DNA of 57,813 nt from a virus, in IMG/VR virus record IMGVR_UViG_3300029787_000046, positions 1-57,813 of that record. One strand, 5' to 3'. The translations under genes and the position numbers were made by a program. Under the pieces are notes generated by a model. The model made no database searches and had not been told where the DNA came from. It worked only from the letters and a program-made list of their open reading frames with translations. This document shows positions 16,201-25,328 of this stretch, in pieces (within the stretch, counting starts at the first letter, position 1; each line of letters opens with the position of its first letter).

Positions 16201-16415
16201 AATACACTGTCGTCTATTTTTTCATAGAGGTCTTTACCTGCGCCCTCTTCAACAACACCAGTAATACGACTTGGTTGTTTTTGAACCATGCCACCAAGAG
16301 TTTCTACCTCTTCCATTTGGATATCTGCACTAGGTAATCGTGTTGCAGCATCTACTTCAGATGGTTTGCTTATAATCCCAAGGTTTTTAATATCTTCTTC
16401 AGTTAGTCCTGCCAT
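13281..16415 (-). CDS. Very large virion protein, probable ejection (internal virion) protein
   Basis: This 1044-residue protein is Ala/Lys/Asn-rich and mostly helical. It has glycine-rich hydrophobic stretches near residues 165-275 (GQGGAIALPFAGLASAYAK, GLGGLLPFGGPAIYYGVKK) that could enter membranes, and a Pro/Thr-rich tail (NTLPPAPVVNTQQTNTQTAS). In podoviruses the largest, helical, low-complexity proteins at the end of the late unit are usually internal proteins ejected with the DNA (as in P22 gp16/gp20 or T7 gp15/gp16). No lytic transglycosylase motif is evident. The assignment is by size, composition and position. Confidence 0.6.
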   Translation of the reverse strand: MAGLTEEDIKNLGIISKPSEVDAATRLPSADIQMEEVETLGGMVQKQPSRITGVVEEGAGKDLYEKIDDSVFGRIMDPIETVLDPLRSIAKGFNSSLAALPDAAINAITSGYNAATGSEIDKDILLRIFNSDDFESQRILIPYILSYGVDGYVGTSEQDPFYDRYGRAVGQGGAIALPFAGLASAYAKTAQKLPQVYKGVKDRVMDVVTKPFVTTPGTAVAVETGLGGVSGLGIQAEEDLFGTQTGLGGLLPFGGPAIYYGVKKGVVTPVGWALKKTVSKGGDIIDNVRVESGKVEPGSGRRGEEAQAIVDKQLQEAAVGNEANIKRAIEIETNLQPYTDERIVISPAEATLDAPTLKTQAAIEQSATPEFTRKNLARKENILNAMSNFITQKFTGNAIDDAPLVVYDAAKQKYVLTLGRINKGEQELSTKISILTDADTGVYPQISNRSEAGQEIRQIVTAAHTQAKESAEALAKNLNINNADQVASMDALEAAKTTVRNAVTSRAGEEALSYQGLNSTVKNFIESDLKKISFQDWKMFRDQVSSQIGKAFATNNKSDQRTLAILAKTLDDLGEAFGRTNTKFKEFQNYYDQTVIRPFETSQVIKILAKGRGGTGDRPVYYLADEQVAKAFLKDSNTAKQFMTLFGDNATQLSNVRAAVLDEIRSVGVVGGEFKPNAINRYMNNNRETLAELGLFDELSDTQNLVNQLTSRAATLDTRKKIVNQNAMYSAVARAMKVEDPEKLINDILKSPRLAREVKTKIGKDPEVLEAFRAAVMQKALGNSPSALDNPLDFKKFLVNNERSLNAIFDKTHIDNMYLVADAAERVFATPMVAGAGMKSEDLMSRFASKLGTSVAGASTRFVALQEGRIGSKAAAAYFITRGLSARSAARADALFKEMMFNPEVAKLLVKEGPQDFSITPETNRAINSILFNIGVLPTVRESIGKESPAEDIMIEFPKAFELPEKSELPPVNLPKPYDKTNPFLFDQETGEQYGSNTLPPAPVVNTQQTNTQTASATDLFPFDPTLAAIEKRQNAKQGIMSLT

Positions 16416-16419
16416 GTTA

Positions 16420-18978
16420 TCACCTTGTTAGGTTTATCATTCTATTTGCTTTGATAAGAATATTCCCTTTGTAAGAACCATCTGGTTTTTTGTATATTGA
16501 TTCTTTGTTAGGAAGAGTGCTATCTCTCATAACATACTCTAATTGTGGTCCTGTTATACTTACATTAATTTCTGATAAATCAACAGGATTTGTAGCATCA
16601 CTTGCTATCATAGTTAAATAATCAAACTCTGAAGTTGGTCCTGCAGGAAGAGCAGGGTCATAAAATTTAAATGGATCATCTGCTTGTCCTGATGGAGGAA
16701 GCGTAATCTCTAGCCGAGGCGTATTTGAAGTATCTAATCTATGACGTTCATTTGCTAATCTGTTTTGAATGTTAACTAAAAAGCCTTGTAACTCTACCAT
16801 AGATGCTTCAGGATCTTTAAAGAAAGAAAGTTTAGGAACTAATTGTGCAATGATCTCTTGTTCTGCGACAGCATATCGGTCACTAAGAGCTAAAGAAGTT
16901 TGTATCGTTCTTTCAAATAAAGCTAACGCTTCCCGTCCTTCAACTGTTTTAAAGTGTTGAGATAATTCTTTTAATGCCCCTTCAGGAAGGAAAGCAGCAA
17001 CATTATTAGTAGAGATAGCTTTTAGTGTAGCTATAGGTCCGATAGTATCAGGTAATGACTCTAATAATTTTTGACCTGCATCTAAAACAACAACGTGAGA
17101 AGCTACGTTTTTGTGAATTCTTGCTATGTCCTCAGCACGTAAAGAAGTTTCAGGTATACCGATAGGATCTAACTCATGTACAAGAGGATTACCGCCTTGA
17201 TAAATTCTATCTCCTGCATCATTTGTAGTAAATTCTGCTTGCCTTAATTGATAAGCAGGGTCAGATATCTTAGTAGATATAAAAATAGGTTTCCCAAATT
17301 GATCTACTGATGGTCTTACAACTTCAGAAATATAACTAAACGCTTGTCCGTTTGGCGGTTTCACTGTTGTGAATATTCTTCCAACCCCATCTGGTTGATC
17401 AGAAACTTTTACTATATTATTTTTCGCCCCAACAATACTACCTTTAGGTGGTCTTACTGCGTTTTCGTATCCACCATCTGGAGTTAAATAGTATCCTTCG
17501 TCTGGAACAAATACACCTTCAACTTGCGCCCAACCATCAGGTGAGGTTTCGCTAGGAATAGTAAATGTTGTTTTCTGTGCTTTCGACCAATCTGTTTTAC
17601 CTGCATTAACTGCTGCTATATGATCTGACTTAGAAACTTCTCTAAATCCTTTTGGTATAGGGAGTAACTTTAATGGGTTATTTTCATCTATAGCCATTAA
17701 ACCTTGACCGCCTGGATCTTCAACTACTCTTACTGATGTATAATTACCTGAGGCATCTGTTCCAGCGAATATTTTTTCATCTTTTCCTGCCCAAATCATC
17801 TGAGCATTAAATGCTGTCAATTTTTCTTTATTTACCTGCTCTGCCATTGTTTGTGCATCAGCGATACCTAATTCTATCCCTGCATTTATAGCAGAATTTG
17901 TTGCTGCCATGTTTGATTGACTATTAGCTGCTGATGTTTTTACAGCATCAAGAGCTAAATTGAGATTCGTAGTCCGTTCTTCACGTTCCTCGGCTGCTGC
18001 TGTACTGTAAGCGAATTCTTTTTGTTGGCGATCTAAAGCTGCTTTTTGAGCAGCTATTTTAGACATATCACTAGCTACCGTAGGTACATTAGCTGTGAGG
18101 GCTTGTAGTAAAGATCCTGGACTTTGAGCAACTCCTGCTCCAAATTTAGCTAGTGCTAAAGAGCCTTGTGTTTCCAAATCTTTTTGATCTTGGTCGCCAA
18201 AAAGTGCTTGTTGTTCTGCAAGTATTTCTTCTTGGCTTCTTGGCTCAATCATAAAGGGTTGTAAAAATTTATTTTGGTTTTCCATAATTTGAGCTGTATC
18301 AGTAGGGGCTTTTTTATACCCAAGTTCTGTTTGAGCATCCATATATGTTTTAGCAATATTTGTAATATCGTCAACTTTATAATCAGGCCTTTCAAGCTGA
18401 GGAAATGGAAACGTCCTATAAGAAGGAGTCATTGTACCTGTTAGTATTTCTGGAGCATGATAACCCCCATGTGCAAAATTAACTGGTGTTTCGCCCATAG
18501 CTATACGCATTGACGCCTCATCCGATCCTGGAGCTTGGATTGGAGAGGCGTTATTAAAATTTACAGTGGACTGCCGACCTCCTGCCATTGGAGCATCTGC
18601 AATGCCTCCAGGAGCTGCGTCGCTCGCTTGGGCTTGCACCATTTCAAGGATTTGAAAGTATGGTTGCATGACCGCTAATACTGATTCAGGAGTTTTCTTA
18701 GCATCTTTTTGACCAACTAACTCTGCCAGTTCACTTACTCTAGCTTTTATAGGTTGTTCATCACCCCTTATGGAGTTTATAACTTCCTCCATATTCTCTG
18801 CTGCGTCTACTTTTTCGTACAAATTTTCAACAGTATTTTCAAACTGTTTCATACCTTGTTGAATTATTGGGTCGTTATTTTCTGGCACTAGTCCAGAGGT
18901 AATGCCTGTCCCTACTGCATTAGGCGCAGAGGCAGACATACCTTGAGCAACCATAGGTCGCTGTGCAAATTCTACCAT
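16420..18978 (-). CDS. Large virion protein, probable ejection protein
   Basis: This 852-residue protein has a flexible Gln/Ala/Pro-rich first 150 residues, helical segments (ASDMSKIAAQKAALDRQQKE, about 300-320), a beta-rich middle (TFTIPSETSPDGWAQVEGVF) and a C-terminal helical part. It follows a Q/A/G-rich protein without a gap and precedes the 1044-residue protein by five bases. I infer an internal or tail-tip protein. I have no family name for it. Confidence 0.6.
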   Translation of the reverse strand: MVEFAQRPMVAQGMSASAPNAVGTGITSGLVPENNDPIIQQGMKQFENTVENLYEKVDAAENMEEVINSIRGDEQPIKARVSELAELVGQKDAKKTPESVLAVMQPYFQILEMVQAQASDAAPGGIADAPMAGGRQSTVNFNNASPIQAPGSDEASMRIAMGETPVNFAHGGYHAPEILTGTMTPSYRTFPFPQLERPDYKVDDITNIAKTYMDAQTELGYKKAPTDTAQIMENQNKFLQPFMIEPRSQEEILAEQQALFGDQDQKDLETQGSLALAKFGAGVAQSPGSLLQALTANVPTVASDMSKIAAQKAALDRQQKEFAYSTAAAEEREERTTNLNLALDAVKTSAANSQSNMAATNSAINAGIELGIADAQTMAEQVNKEKLTAFNAQMIWAGKDEKIFAGTDASGNYTSVRVVEDPGGQGLMAIDENNPLKLLPIPKGFREVSKSDHIAAVNAGKTDWSKAQKTTFTIPSETSPDGWAQVEGVFVPDEGYYLTPDGGYENAVRPPKGSIVGAKNNIVKVSDQPDGVGRIFTTVKPPNGQAFSYISEVVRPSVDQFGKPIFISTKISDPAYQLRQAEFTTNDAGDRIYQGGNPLVHELDPIGIPETSLRAEDIARIHKNVASHVVVLDAGQKLLESLPDTIGPIATLKAISTNNVAAFLPEGALKELSQHFKTVEGREALALFERTIQTSLALSDRYAVAEQEIIAQLVPKLSFFKDPEASMVELQGFLVNIQNRLANERHRLDTSNTPRLEITLPPSGQADDPFKFYDPALPAGPTSEFDYLTMIASDATNPVDLSEINVSITGPQLEYVMRDSTLPNKESIYKKPDGSYKGNILIKANRMINLTR

Positions 18979-20286
18979 TTATATTATCCCTACGTTTTGT
19001 GCTGCGTTTGCTATTCCTAACCCACCGATTCCTGCACCAACTACCTGATTTAACATAGAAGGTCGGGGAGCTGTACTTTGAGTAATACTCGAAGATGTAG
19101 ATGGTGCGCCTTGTAAAATATCGCTATAAAAACCAAGTTTTTGATAAGGTTGATATACGTTTTGTAAATCATATTGTTGCTGTGCATCAAAAGCTGCTTG
19201 ATCAAGAACTTGTTGTTGCGCTCCTAGTTTAGCAAGAGCATCTACATCTGCCATTTGCATTTGTTGCCCTAATTGACCTAATCCTGCCGTAGTTTGCCCT
19301 AATGCAGCTAATGTTTTAGCTTGATCTAAAGTTTGTCCTGTTTGAGCTTGCCCTAGTTGAGCACCTTGTAAAGCAAGTTGTCCTAATTGACCTGCTGCCT
19401 GACCAGTCATATCAGCACCCATGAGTCCTAATTTAGCAGCAGCTTCTTGTCCTGCAAGACCCATTTGTCCAAACTGCGCCCCTAACTGACCACCTGCTTG
19501 ACCTAATTGACCAAACATACCTGCTGCTTGCTGTTGTCTTTTTAAAGCAGCTTCTTGAGCAGCCATTGATTGTTGTATAGCTTGTCCAAAACCTTGAGAT
19601 CTTAACGCTGCTGCTGTTTTAGCTTGTTGTTCTAATATATTTCTACCACGCTCAGAATCTACAATGCCTGAACGAGAACCACCAAATGCTCCTGCCCCAA
19701 CTGCTCTGGCTGCATCTGTTTGACCTGCAATATCACCTGCTCTTTGCACATCGGCTAATGCTTGTTGTACCACTGCATCTTCATAAGGATCCATAAACGC
19801 CTGTGCAGAAGTAGGGTCATATTGAGCTTCTGTTCCTGCTAACTGTGCTTGACCAAGTGCTGCAGATCCTAGTCCAAATTGAAGAAAAGGTTGGTTTGCA
19901 GCTAATTGATCTTGTATTCCTTGCATTCCTCCAACAGCGGCTTGTTGCCCCATTTGAGCTCCAAGAGCTGTTCCTAGCATAGCCTCTTGTTGAGCAGGGG
20001 TAAAAGCTTGCATAGCTGCTTCCCCTTGTTGACCTGCAAGTTGAGCTGCTGTACCTGCACCTGTAACAAAATCACTACCAGAAGTTAAAAAAGGTTGAAA
20101 TGACCCTACCCCTTGCTGTGCAAGTTGTTGCGCTTGTGTAGTCATTGGGTCTGCATCAACCGTAGTGGGTTCAGGAAGTGTTACTCCCTTTTCAATAAGC
20201 TCTTGAGCTTTTTGCATCAACCCTAGCTTGTATGCTTCTACAGCAGGGGATTCTTGTTGTTGGATAATTTGTGTTTCTGTAGCCAT
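18979..20286 (-). CDS. Gln/Ala/Gly-rich structural protein
   Basis: I choose the ATG at 20286 (MATETQIIQQQ), preceded by GAGGA; an upstream in-frame TTG has no advantage. The 435 residues are built from short Q-A-G-L repeats (for example GQLGAQFGQMGLAGQEAAAK) around a more conserved core, AFMDPYEDAVVQQALADVQR and RAVGAGAFGGSRSGI (about 160-205). That core is a feature I associate with virion proteins of marine podoviruses. Long low-complexity helical proteins of this kind are usually packed inside the capsid. The start overlaps no neighbour and lies one base after the 20288 stop. Confidence 0.6.
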   Translation of the reverse strand: MATETQIIQQQESPAVEAYKLGLMQKAQELIEKGVTLPEPTTVDADPMTTQAQQLAQQGVGSFQPFLTSGSDFVTGAGTAAQLAGQQGEAAMQAFTPAQQEAMLGTALGAQMGQQAAVGGMQGIQDQLAANQPFLQFGLGSAALGQAQLAGTEAQYDPTSAQAFMDPYEDAVVQQALADVQRAGDIAGQTDAARAVGAGAFGGSRSGIVDSERGRNILEQQAKTAAALRSQGFGQAIQQSMAAQEAALKRQQQAAGMFGQLGQAGGQLGAQFGQMGLAGQEAAAKLGLMGADMTGQAAGQLGQLALQGAQLGQAQTGQTLDQAKTLAALGQTTAGLGQLGQQMQMADVDALAKLGAQQQVLDQAAFDAQQQYDLQNVYQPYQKLGFYSDILQGAPSTSSSITQSTAPRPSMLNQVVGAGIGGLGIANAAQNVGII

Positions 20287-20287
20287 A

Positions 20288-22009
20288 TTACGCAGTCCTC
20301 TCAAAAGAACGCATCATTTCATACATTCGTTTAGCCCCTTTTTGACGGTCGCCACCTCCTGCTCCTCTTACGGCACGAGCATTCATAACAAATTCACCAT
20401 CACTTAACATTGCAGGTACTGAATCACTGGTCGGTGTTCCAGGACCCATAATTTCTCCACCAGAAGCTGCTGATATTGGCAGAGCTATAGGATAGCCCCT
20501 TCCAGGACCAATAATAGGTGGTGGGTTTATACCAACAGGAGGGAGTGGGTTAGGATTAAAATAGTTAAGACCACTGTACGGTGTTTGTGCGAAATAATCT
20601 CCACCAAACATTCCTGCATACTGATTATCTGCATTAGGATTATTAATCACTGCTCCAGGAACATTTATTCCTGTTGTAGGTTGTGTCGCTGGAAACACTG
20701 GAGCATCTGGAGCATATTTCATGATCCCCTGTGCAGTTTGAGGTTGTTGAGGTGTTGCAGGTAGAGTTGTGACCTGATCATAAAACGGATTACCACCTAG
20801 ATAACTATCATCAATACCATACGTTCCTGGATCAGAAGCTAGTAAGTCAGCTCCTCGATTTTGCATTGCAGCTAAATCAACTTTTTCTTCTTCTGGTGGA
20901 GTAATAATATTTGTGCCTAGTAAAGTATCACTTGCTAAACCTCCTGCTAAAACAGTGCCTACAGCAGGACCATATTTAGTTAACATTCCGGGAGCATACT
21001 TTTCGTCTAATTTGCTTACAAAACTTGTATAATCTGTTGCCGTAGCATTAGGAAACTGTTCTTTAAAAGCAGATAAATCTTTTTGGTAGCCTTTTTGTGC
21101 TTCTGCTGAAATACCTTCACGTCCTGGACTTAAATACTCTTTAAAGAAATCATCAAACCCATACTCATCTCCAGGAGTAAATGCTTTCTTTACTCCATCC
21201 ATAAAATCAACTGATTGTGCTCCTGACCCACGAGTAGTAACTCCTAAATCAGGAAGTACTTCTTGTCCACCAAAATCTTGTTTAAATATACCGCCGCCTA
21301 CTTTGCCTCCTGCTTGTGCCACTTGAGCACCAACTCCTGTAATTTTAGATGAAATCGCAGCAGTAAATGGATTATCAGGTGTAAACATAGTGCCTAGTTT
21401 TTGTAATCCTGCTATATTTCCAGGATCAACAGTAGAACCTAAAAAGCTGCCTCCTGCAATCATGTTACCTGCACCTGCGGTGAGACCTGTCATTATACCT
21501 GATTTTAATGAATCTTTTAAACCTTTACCTGCAATCAAATTACCTGCGGTGCTGCCTAATCCTGCGGCTAGAGCAATAGGCATGGTAGGAAGCAAAACAG
21601 GAGCAGCAATAGCTAATACGACAGGAGCTACTTTTTTAACAACTTTTTTGACTTTTTTAACAACTTTTTTAACAAGTCTTTTAAGTTTCTTAAAAAAGAA
21701 CTCAGGTTGTCCTGTTTCTGGGTTTAAAGAGTTTAACTCACTACCAACAACATATCTCTCTGGCTCTAAACCCATTTCTTCCATTTGGGTATAGATCATA
21801 TTTTTAAGTCGAGGGTTATTTTCTAAAACTTCTAACGGTAAAACTGTTTCGCCTTCAGCGGCATGAACTAGATAAGTATCGCCATTACGCCCAAAATCTG
21901 CTAACATTTCTGCTGCTTGTTGGTTTCGTGCTATCCCACCCTCTAACATTAAAGCTTCAACTGGAGTAGTTTCTACAACTTCATAGCCTAATGTTTCTAT
22001 ACCTTGCAT
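20288..22009 (-). CDS. Structural protein with Lys-rich amphipathic and membrane-like segments
   Basis: In this 573-residue protein, residues 107-130 are a run of Lys-Lys-Val repeats (KKLKRLVKKVVKKVKKVVKK), immediately followed by a hydrophobic stretch (APVVLAIAAPVLLPTMPIAL, about 127-146) and Gly/Ala-rich helices. This resembles a membrane-active peptide and suggests insertion into the host envelope during DNA entry. The C-terminus has GTPTSDSVPAMLSDGEFVM, a motif I know from phage virion proteins near tail or ejection genes. It overlaps the end of the 42-residue ORF at 21997. Confidence 0.65.
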   Translation of the reverse strand: MQGIETLGYEVVETTPVEALMLEGGIARNQQAAEMLADFGRNGDTYLVHAAEGETVLPLEVLENNPRLKNMIYTQMEEMGLEPERYVVGSELNSLNPETGQPEFFFKKLKRLVKKVVKKVKKVVKKVAPVVLAIAAPVLLPTMPIALAAGLGSTAGNLIAGKGLKDSLKSGIMTGLTAGAGNMIAGGSFLGSTVDPGNIAGLQKLGTMFTPDNPFTAAISSKITGVGAQVAQAGGKVGGGIFKQDFGGQEVLPDLGVTTRGSGAQSVDFMDGVKKAFTPGDEYGFDDFFKEYLSPGREGISAEAQKGYQKDLSAFKEQFPNATATDYTSFVSKLDEKYAPGMLTKYGPAVGTVLAGGLASDTLLGTNIITPPEEEKVDLAAMQNRGADLLASDPGTYGIDDSYLGGNPFYDQVTTLPATPQQPQTAQGIMKYAPDAPVFPATQPTTGINVPGAVINNPNADNQYAGMFGGDYFAQTPYSGLNYFNPNPLPPVGINPPPIIGPGRGYPIALPISAASGGEIMGPGTPTSDSVPAMLSDGEFVMNARAVRGAGGGDRQKGAKRMYEMMRSFERTA

Positions 22010-22125
22010 TTTTCACCTATCTCTTTCTGGGGGAAATATGCAGGAAGCGTTAGTTCCTGAATAGACGCTAAACTCATAATAGCGTCAACTATATAATATC
22101 GCAACCTACATATTTTTTTAATCAT
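21997..22125 (-). CDS. Small ORF of 42 residues, possibly coupled
   Basis: The ORF starts three bases after the 22128 stop (TAA, then ATATG) and overlaps the start of the 20288 gene by 13 bases, filling what would otherwise be a gap of about 120 bases. The peptide begins MIKKICRLRYYIVDAIMSLA, basic then moderately hydrophobic. The tight spacing favours a real gene; there is no clear ribosome-binding site beyond coupling. Confidence 0.4.
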   Translation of the reverse strand: MIKKICRLRYYIVDAIMSLASIQELTLPAYFPQKEIGEKCKV

Positions 22126-22127
22126 AT

Positions 22128-22427
22128 TTACACCGTTACCGTAACACTTCCTACCGAACTTGTTGCAGAGTTTCCTCGAAGGTGAGAAATACCTGCTATT
22201 GTTATTTTTAAATCTCCTGTTTCTCCAGATCTAAATAGTGCTCCTACTTCTAACCCTTGATCATCTGTTTGTAAGTTGGTAAGAACTAATCCTGTATGTC
22301 TACCCTCTCCTGGATTTTGCATTTGTGTTAAGTAAATAGAAAAAGATCTTACAATTTCTTCCAGATATTGTTGATCGTACTGATCTGGTGGCACAGGAAA
22401 AAATGGTAAAACTAAATTTCTTGACAT
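22128..22427 (-). CDS. Small structural protein of unknown function
   Basis: This 99-residue protein has an N-terminal SRNLVLPFFPVPPDQYDQQY segment and a beta-rich C-terminal half (GALFRSGETGDLKITIAG). It begins at the last base of the 22427 gene, so the two are probably coupled. It is likely a small tail or connector component by position. Confidence 0.6.
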   Translation of the reverse strand: MSRNLVLPFFPVPPDQYDQQYLEEIVRSFSIYLTQMQNPGEGRHTGLVLTNLQTDDQGLEVGALFRSGETGDLKITIAGISHLRGNSATSSVGSVTVTV

Positions 22428-24352
22428 TATCTTTTTCCATCTGGCCTAATATCTATTCTAGGAGAGCCTAACCTCCATGCTACTCCTGTTTCGGCTGATT
22501 CAATCCGTAATGCAAATGAACGACCTCTAAGGCGTATATGCACTTGATCAGTAAATTGTTCTACCACTGTTGAAGTTGCAGCCGCAGATTGAGTCACCGC
22601 TTTAGCGTTAGATTGCAGATATTTTCCTCCAGGAAAATTTCGTGTTTTCAATGTAAAAGTAGCTTTAGGCGAGCCAGAAGTTGAATCTCTAAATGTTAGA
22701 TCAGGTATTAATTTATTGATAAACGTAAAATTATCTCCATCACCCATATCAAATTGACTTGATTCTATATGGGCAGATATAGCCGAAGCAGGATTAGTGC
22801 TACCATCATCAAAACCAAATTCATGCGAATACAGAAAATGATCTGTTCCTGCTGCTATGGGTAAAGTTTCTATGCCTCTGTCTAACCACGCAGTTCGGGC
22901 TAAATTCCCATAATACCAAATTTTTTGTTGATAATTGTAAATAACGTACTTATCATTTTCATCACTATTTGCACTTGGATAAAACCACCATACTTCAGAA
23001 AATGCGATGTTAGTTGATGCAGTCACTTTTTCAATTTGTTTTTCGTTAAAGTCATTAAAAACATAATCACGAACAGTGCAGGGCAGTCTTTGTACTCCTC
23101 CACCATAAACATAAAATTCTTGTCGCCCCATCCAGAACACCATATCTTCAACAGCTATAGCTGCCAGAGGTCCTGCAATAGTTATGCCTTCTGATATTGC
23201 GTTGATGCCAAATGTAAAGGGTGGTCCTATAAACTGCATAGCATGAAGAGATGCATCAGTAAAAACCAATATTTGTTGACGTGTTTCTATAGCAGATATA
23301 ATTTCACTGCCTGAACCAATCCTTAAATCACCTGCTGTGTTTGTAGGTAAAGTTCGCCACTCAGTTAAACTTTCTTGCGAACTGAATCTAATCAACAAAG
23401 GGTCTTGCGTACCTATAGCTGTTTCAGGATCACAACCAAAAGCTATAATATGTCTATCTGCGTCGGAAACTAAAACTTTTTTAGCAATAGTAGGAGCCAA
23501 ATCAGAACTAGCCAAACTTGAAATTGCTACTGCTCTTGTGTTTGTTCCATTAGATTTATCCCAATAAAAAATACCGCTATCTCTAACATTTATTAAAAGA
23601 TCTTCACCAAAATTATCATGGCTCCATATTCGTAATGTAGCTCCTGTTACAGATAAATTTGAAACAGAGTTCCAAGTACCACGACCCCATGTTCCTGCAT
23701 TCCAACCATTACCAGTAAGAGCTGTGTCTAACCCTATACGAACTTGATAAGCTGCATCCGCACTACTCCCACCATTTCCAGTATCACTAGAGTTTGCTAC
23801 AACAGGAGTAGGATTTAATCCCGAAGTTGTGGTTATACTTTGTATATCAGTACCTGCTTCACGAGCTTGGAATGTAAATGTATCATCACTTGGCACAGAA
23901 AGAATAATATATTCTTGATTTAATACATCTGCAGTAATCAAGCCACCGAGACTAACTGCTTCTGAAATAGTCACAAAATCATCAACAATAGCTCCATGAT
24001 TATTATCTGTAGCGGTAATAATAGAAGAACCGTTAGTAGCGGAAAAAGTAATCCCATCTGTTGTAGTTGCTCTTATGGGCGTGATGTCATTAAAAGCACC
24101 ACCTTCGTTGATATAATACTTAAGATGCGTTCCTACGCCAAGATATGCAGTGCCATCTAACGCTACCCAAGAATGTAACGCTCTAGCAGTTCCTAAGTAT
24201 GCATTAACAGATTGTTTAATCCAACCGCCTATTTTTTCAGCAAACCCAAATCTAAAACGAGTTTTATCCATATCAAACCAACCGCCCTCGTTACTGTAAG
24301 AGGTTGTTTCTCTGTTTATTCCAGGACGAAATTGTAACTTAGTTAGAGGCAT
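22427..24352 (-). CDS. Tail nozzle / packaged-DNA stabilisation protein (P22 gp10-like)
   Basis: This 641-residue beta-rich protein starts LTKLQFRPGINRETTSYSNE. It has repeated WD/beta-propeller-like segments, including FSSQESLTEWRTLPTNTAGD, RQQILVFTDASLHAMQFIG and VVEDMVFWMG-type strands ending in GRQEFYVYGG. Podovirus nozzle proteins that close the portal and continue the tail (P22 gp10, T7 gp12) share this propeller design and these 'value at location' repeats. It sits after the connectors and before the ejection proteins, as expected. The family call is moderately sure; the exact match to gp10 is not proven. Confidence 0.65.
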   Translation of the reverse strand: MPLTKLQFRPGINRETTSYSNEGGWFDMDKTRFRFGFAEKIGGWIKQSVNAYLGTARALHSWVALDGTAYLGVGTHLKYYINEGGAFNDITPIRATTTDGITFSATNGSSIITATDNNHGAIVDDFVTISEAVSLGGLITADVLNQEYIILSVPSDDTFTFQAREAGTDIQSITTTSGLNPTPVVANSSDTGNGGSSADAAYQVRIGLDTALTGNGWNAGTWGRGTWNSVSNLSVTGATLRIWSHDNFGEDLLINVRDSGIFYWDKSNGTNTRAVAISSLASSDLAPTIAKKVLVSDADRHIIAFGCDPETAIGTQDPLLIRFSSQESLTEWRTLPTNTAGDLRIGSGSEIISAIETRQQILVFTDASLHAMQFIGPPFTFGINAISEGITIAGPLAAIAVEDMVFWMGRQEFYVYGGGVQRLPCTVRDYVFNDFNEKQIEKVTASTNIAFSEVWWFYPSANSDENDKYVIYNYQQKIWYYGNLARTAWLDRGIETLPIAAGTDHFLYSHEFGFDDGSTNPASAISAHIESSQFDMGDGDNFTFINKLIPDLTFRDSTSGSPKATFTLKTRNFPGGKYLQSNAKAVTQSAAATSTVVEQFTDQVHIRLRGRSFALRIESAETGVAWRLGSPRIDIRPDGKR

Positions 24353-24373
24353 CTCAATCCTTTAATTTTATGT

Positions 24374-24679
24374 TTATCCTACAAAAGAATTAGCTGCAGT
24401 TATAGCTTTATCTATTTCTGTGAAACTTTCACTGCCCCAATCACCTAGTGCTTTCATATGAACTAGATAACCGTTGCTACGAGCTACACGCTCTTTCTTT
24501 TCGTCATGCGTCATGTCATGACCGAAATCAGCAGGTATTGTGTTACCGTCAGAATCTTCTTTGCTACCATCACTTGCATCACTGCCTTTATTATGTGTAG
24601 CAATAACACTGTTAATTACTGACACACTACCAAGCATTGCAGCATGGTCTTGTGCTATTTGATCTGCATCTCTTGCCAT
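24374..24679 (-). CDS. Small conserved virion-region protein
   Basis: This 101-residue protein is a hydrophilic helical start (DADQIAQDHAAMLGSVSVIN) followed by an acidic Ser/Asp loop, then DFGHDMTHDEKKERVARSNG and a C-terminal helix. I have seen close relatives near tail genes of marine phages, with no assigned function. It lies five bases after the oxygenase gene. Confidence 0.6.
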   Translation of the reverse strand: MARDADQIAQDHAAMLGSVSVINSVIATHNKGSDASDGSKEDSDGNTIPADFGHDMTHDEKKERVARSNGYLVHMKALGDWGSESFTEIDKAITAANSFVG

Positions 24680-24684
24680 TATAC

Positions 24685-25326
24685 TTACCCTTCTAGTTTT
24701 GCAATGTTGATATTGCCTGAGATTGATATACGTTCCCCATCATTATCGTAAAAGGGAAACACCTGATGAAGCATAGTTGAGGGAAACATAACCATGTAAC
24801 CCTCTGCTTCTTTCTCCATGTTGTAAGCAAAAGTTGATATCCTGCCCAACGTATTTGTGTAGCTAAATGCAAAGTTAGATATGTGGTTATCTGCATTTGA
24901 GTTGGCACAAATAGGAAGTTTCTTCTGCTCTGCGTAGGATGTAGGTATCTGCATCCATATCACAAAGCTATACACGCCACTGTGGTCATGTGGTGGATTA
25001 AACTCATGTTGCCTTTGGAAGTTAACCCATAGGCTTTCTAAGTTCCAACCTTCACCCTCACGCATAGTTTCACGCCAAGGTGGTCCATAAGCCTCAATGT
25101 GGTTTTGTATAAACGAAGGTAGTAGCTCATCAACAAACTCTTTGAGCAAAGGTGAGTCACTGTCTAACCTGATAGACTTACTAATGTTACCTGCGAGTTC
25201 AGGCTTCATGTCCTCTGGTTGTTCTCTTGCCTCGTTTACAACTTTCCATATGTTGTCCACAACGTCCTCTGGGAGTTGACCTTCAACCACACCTACGTTT
25301 GGAAAGTTTCTTTGTATTAAGTCCAT
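24685..25326 (-). CDS. 2OG-Fe(II) oxygenase (first copy)
   Basis: This 213-residue protein has the fold of an iron- and 2-oxoglutarate-dependent dioxygenase. The metal ligands appear as HDHSG (His and Asp, about 113-117) and a distal His in FPSTMLHQVFPF (about 176-187). A following Arg in ERISISGNI would bind 2-oxoglutarate. Phage enzymes of this type are common next to tail genes, and their substrates (virion proteins, host factors or nucleic acid) are generally unknown. It sits between the tail fibre and the nozzle gene. It differs clearly from the second oxygenase at 39723. Confidence 0.8.
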   Translation of the reverse strand: MDLIQRNFPNVGVVEGQLPEDVVDNIWKVVNEAREQPEDMKPELAGNISKSIRLDSDSPLLKEFVDELLPSFIQNHIEAYGPPWRETMREGEGWNLESLWVNFQRQHEFNPPHDHSGVYSFVIWMQIPTSYAEQKKLPICANSNADNHISNFAFSYTNTLGRISTFAYNMEKEAEGYMVMFPSTMLHQVFPFYDNDGERISISGNINIAKLEG

Positions 25327-25328
25327 GC

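Noticed and set aside
24693-24908. Alternate-frame minus ORF inside the oxygenase gene
   Set aside because: Fully contained within the conserved oxygenase frame, with no own ribosome site.
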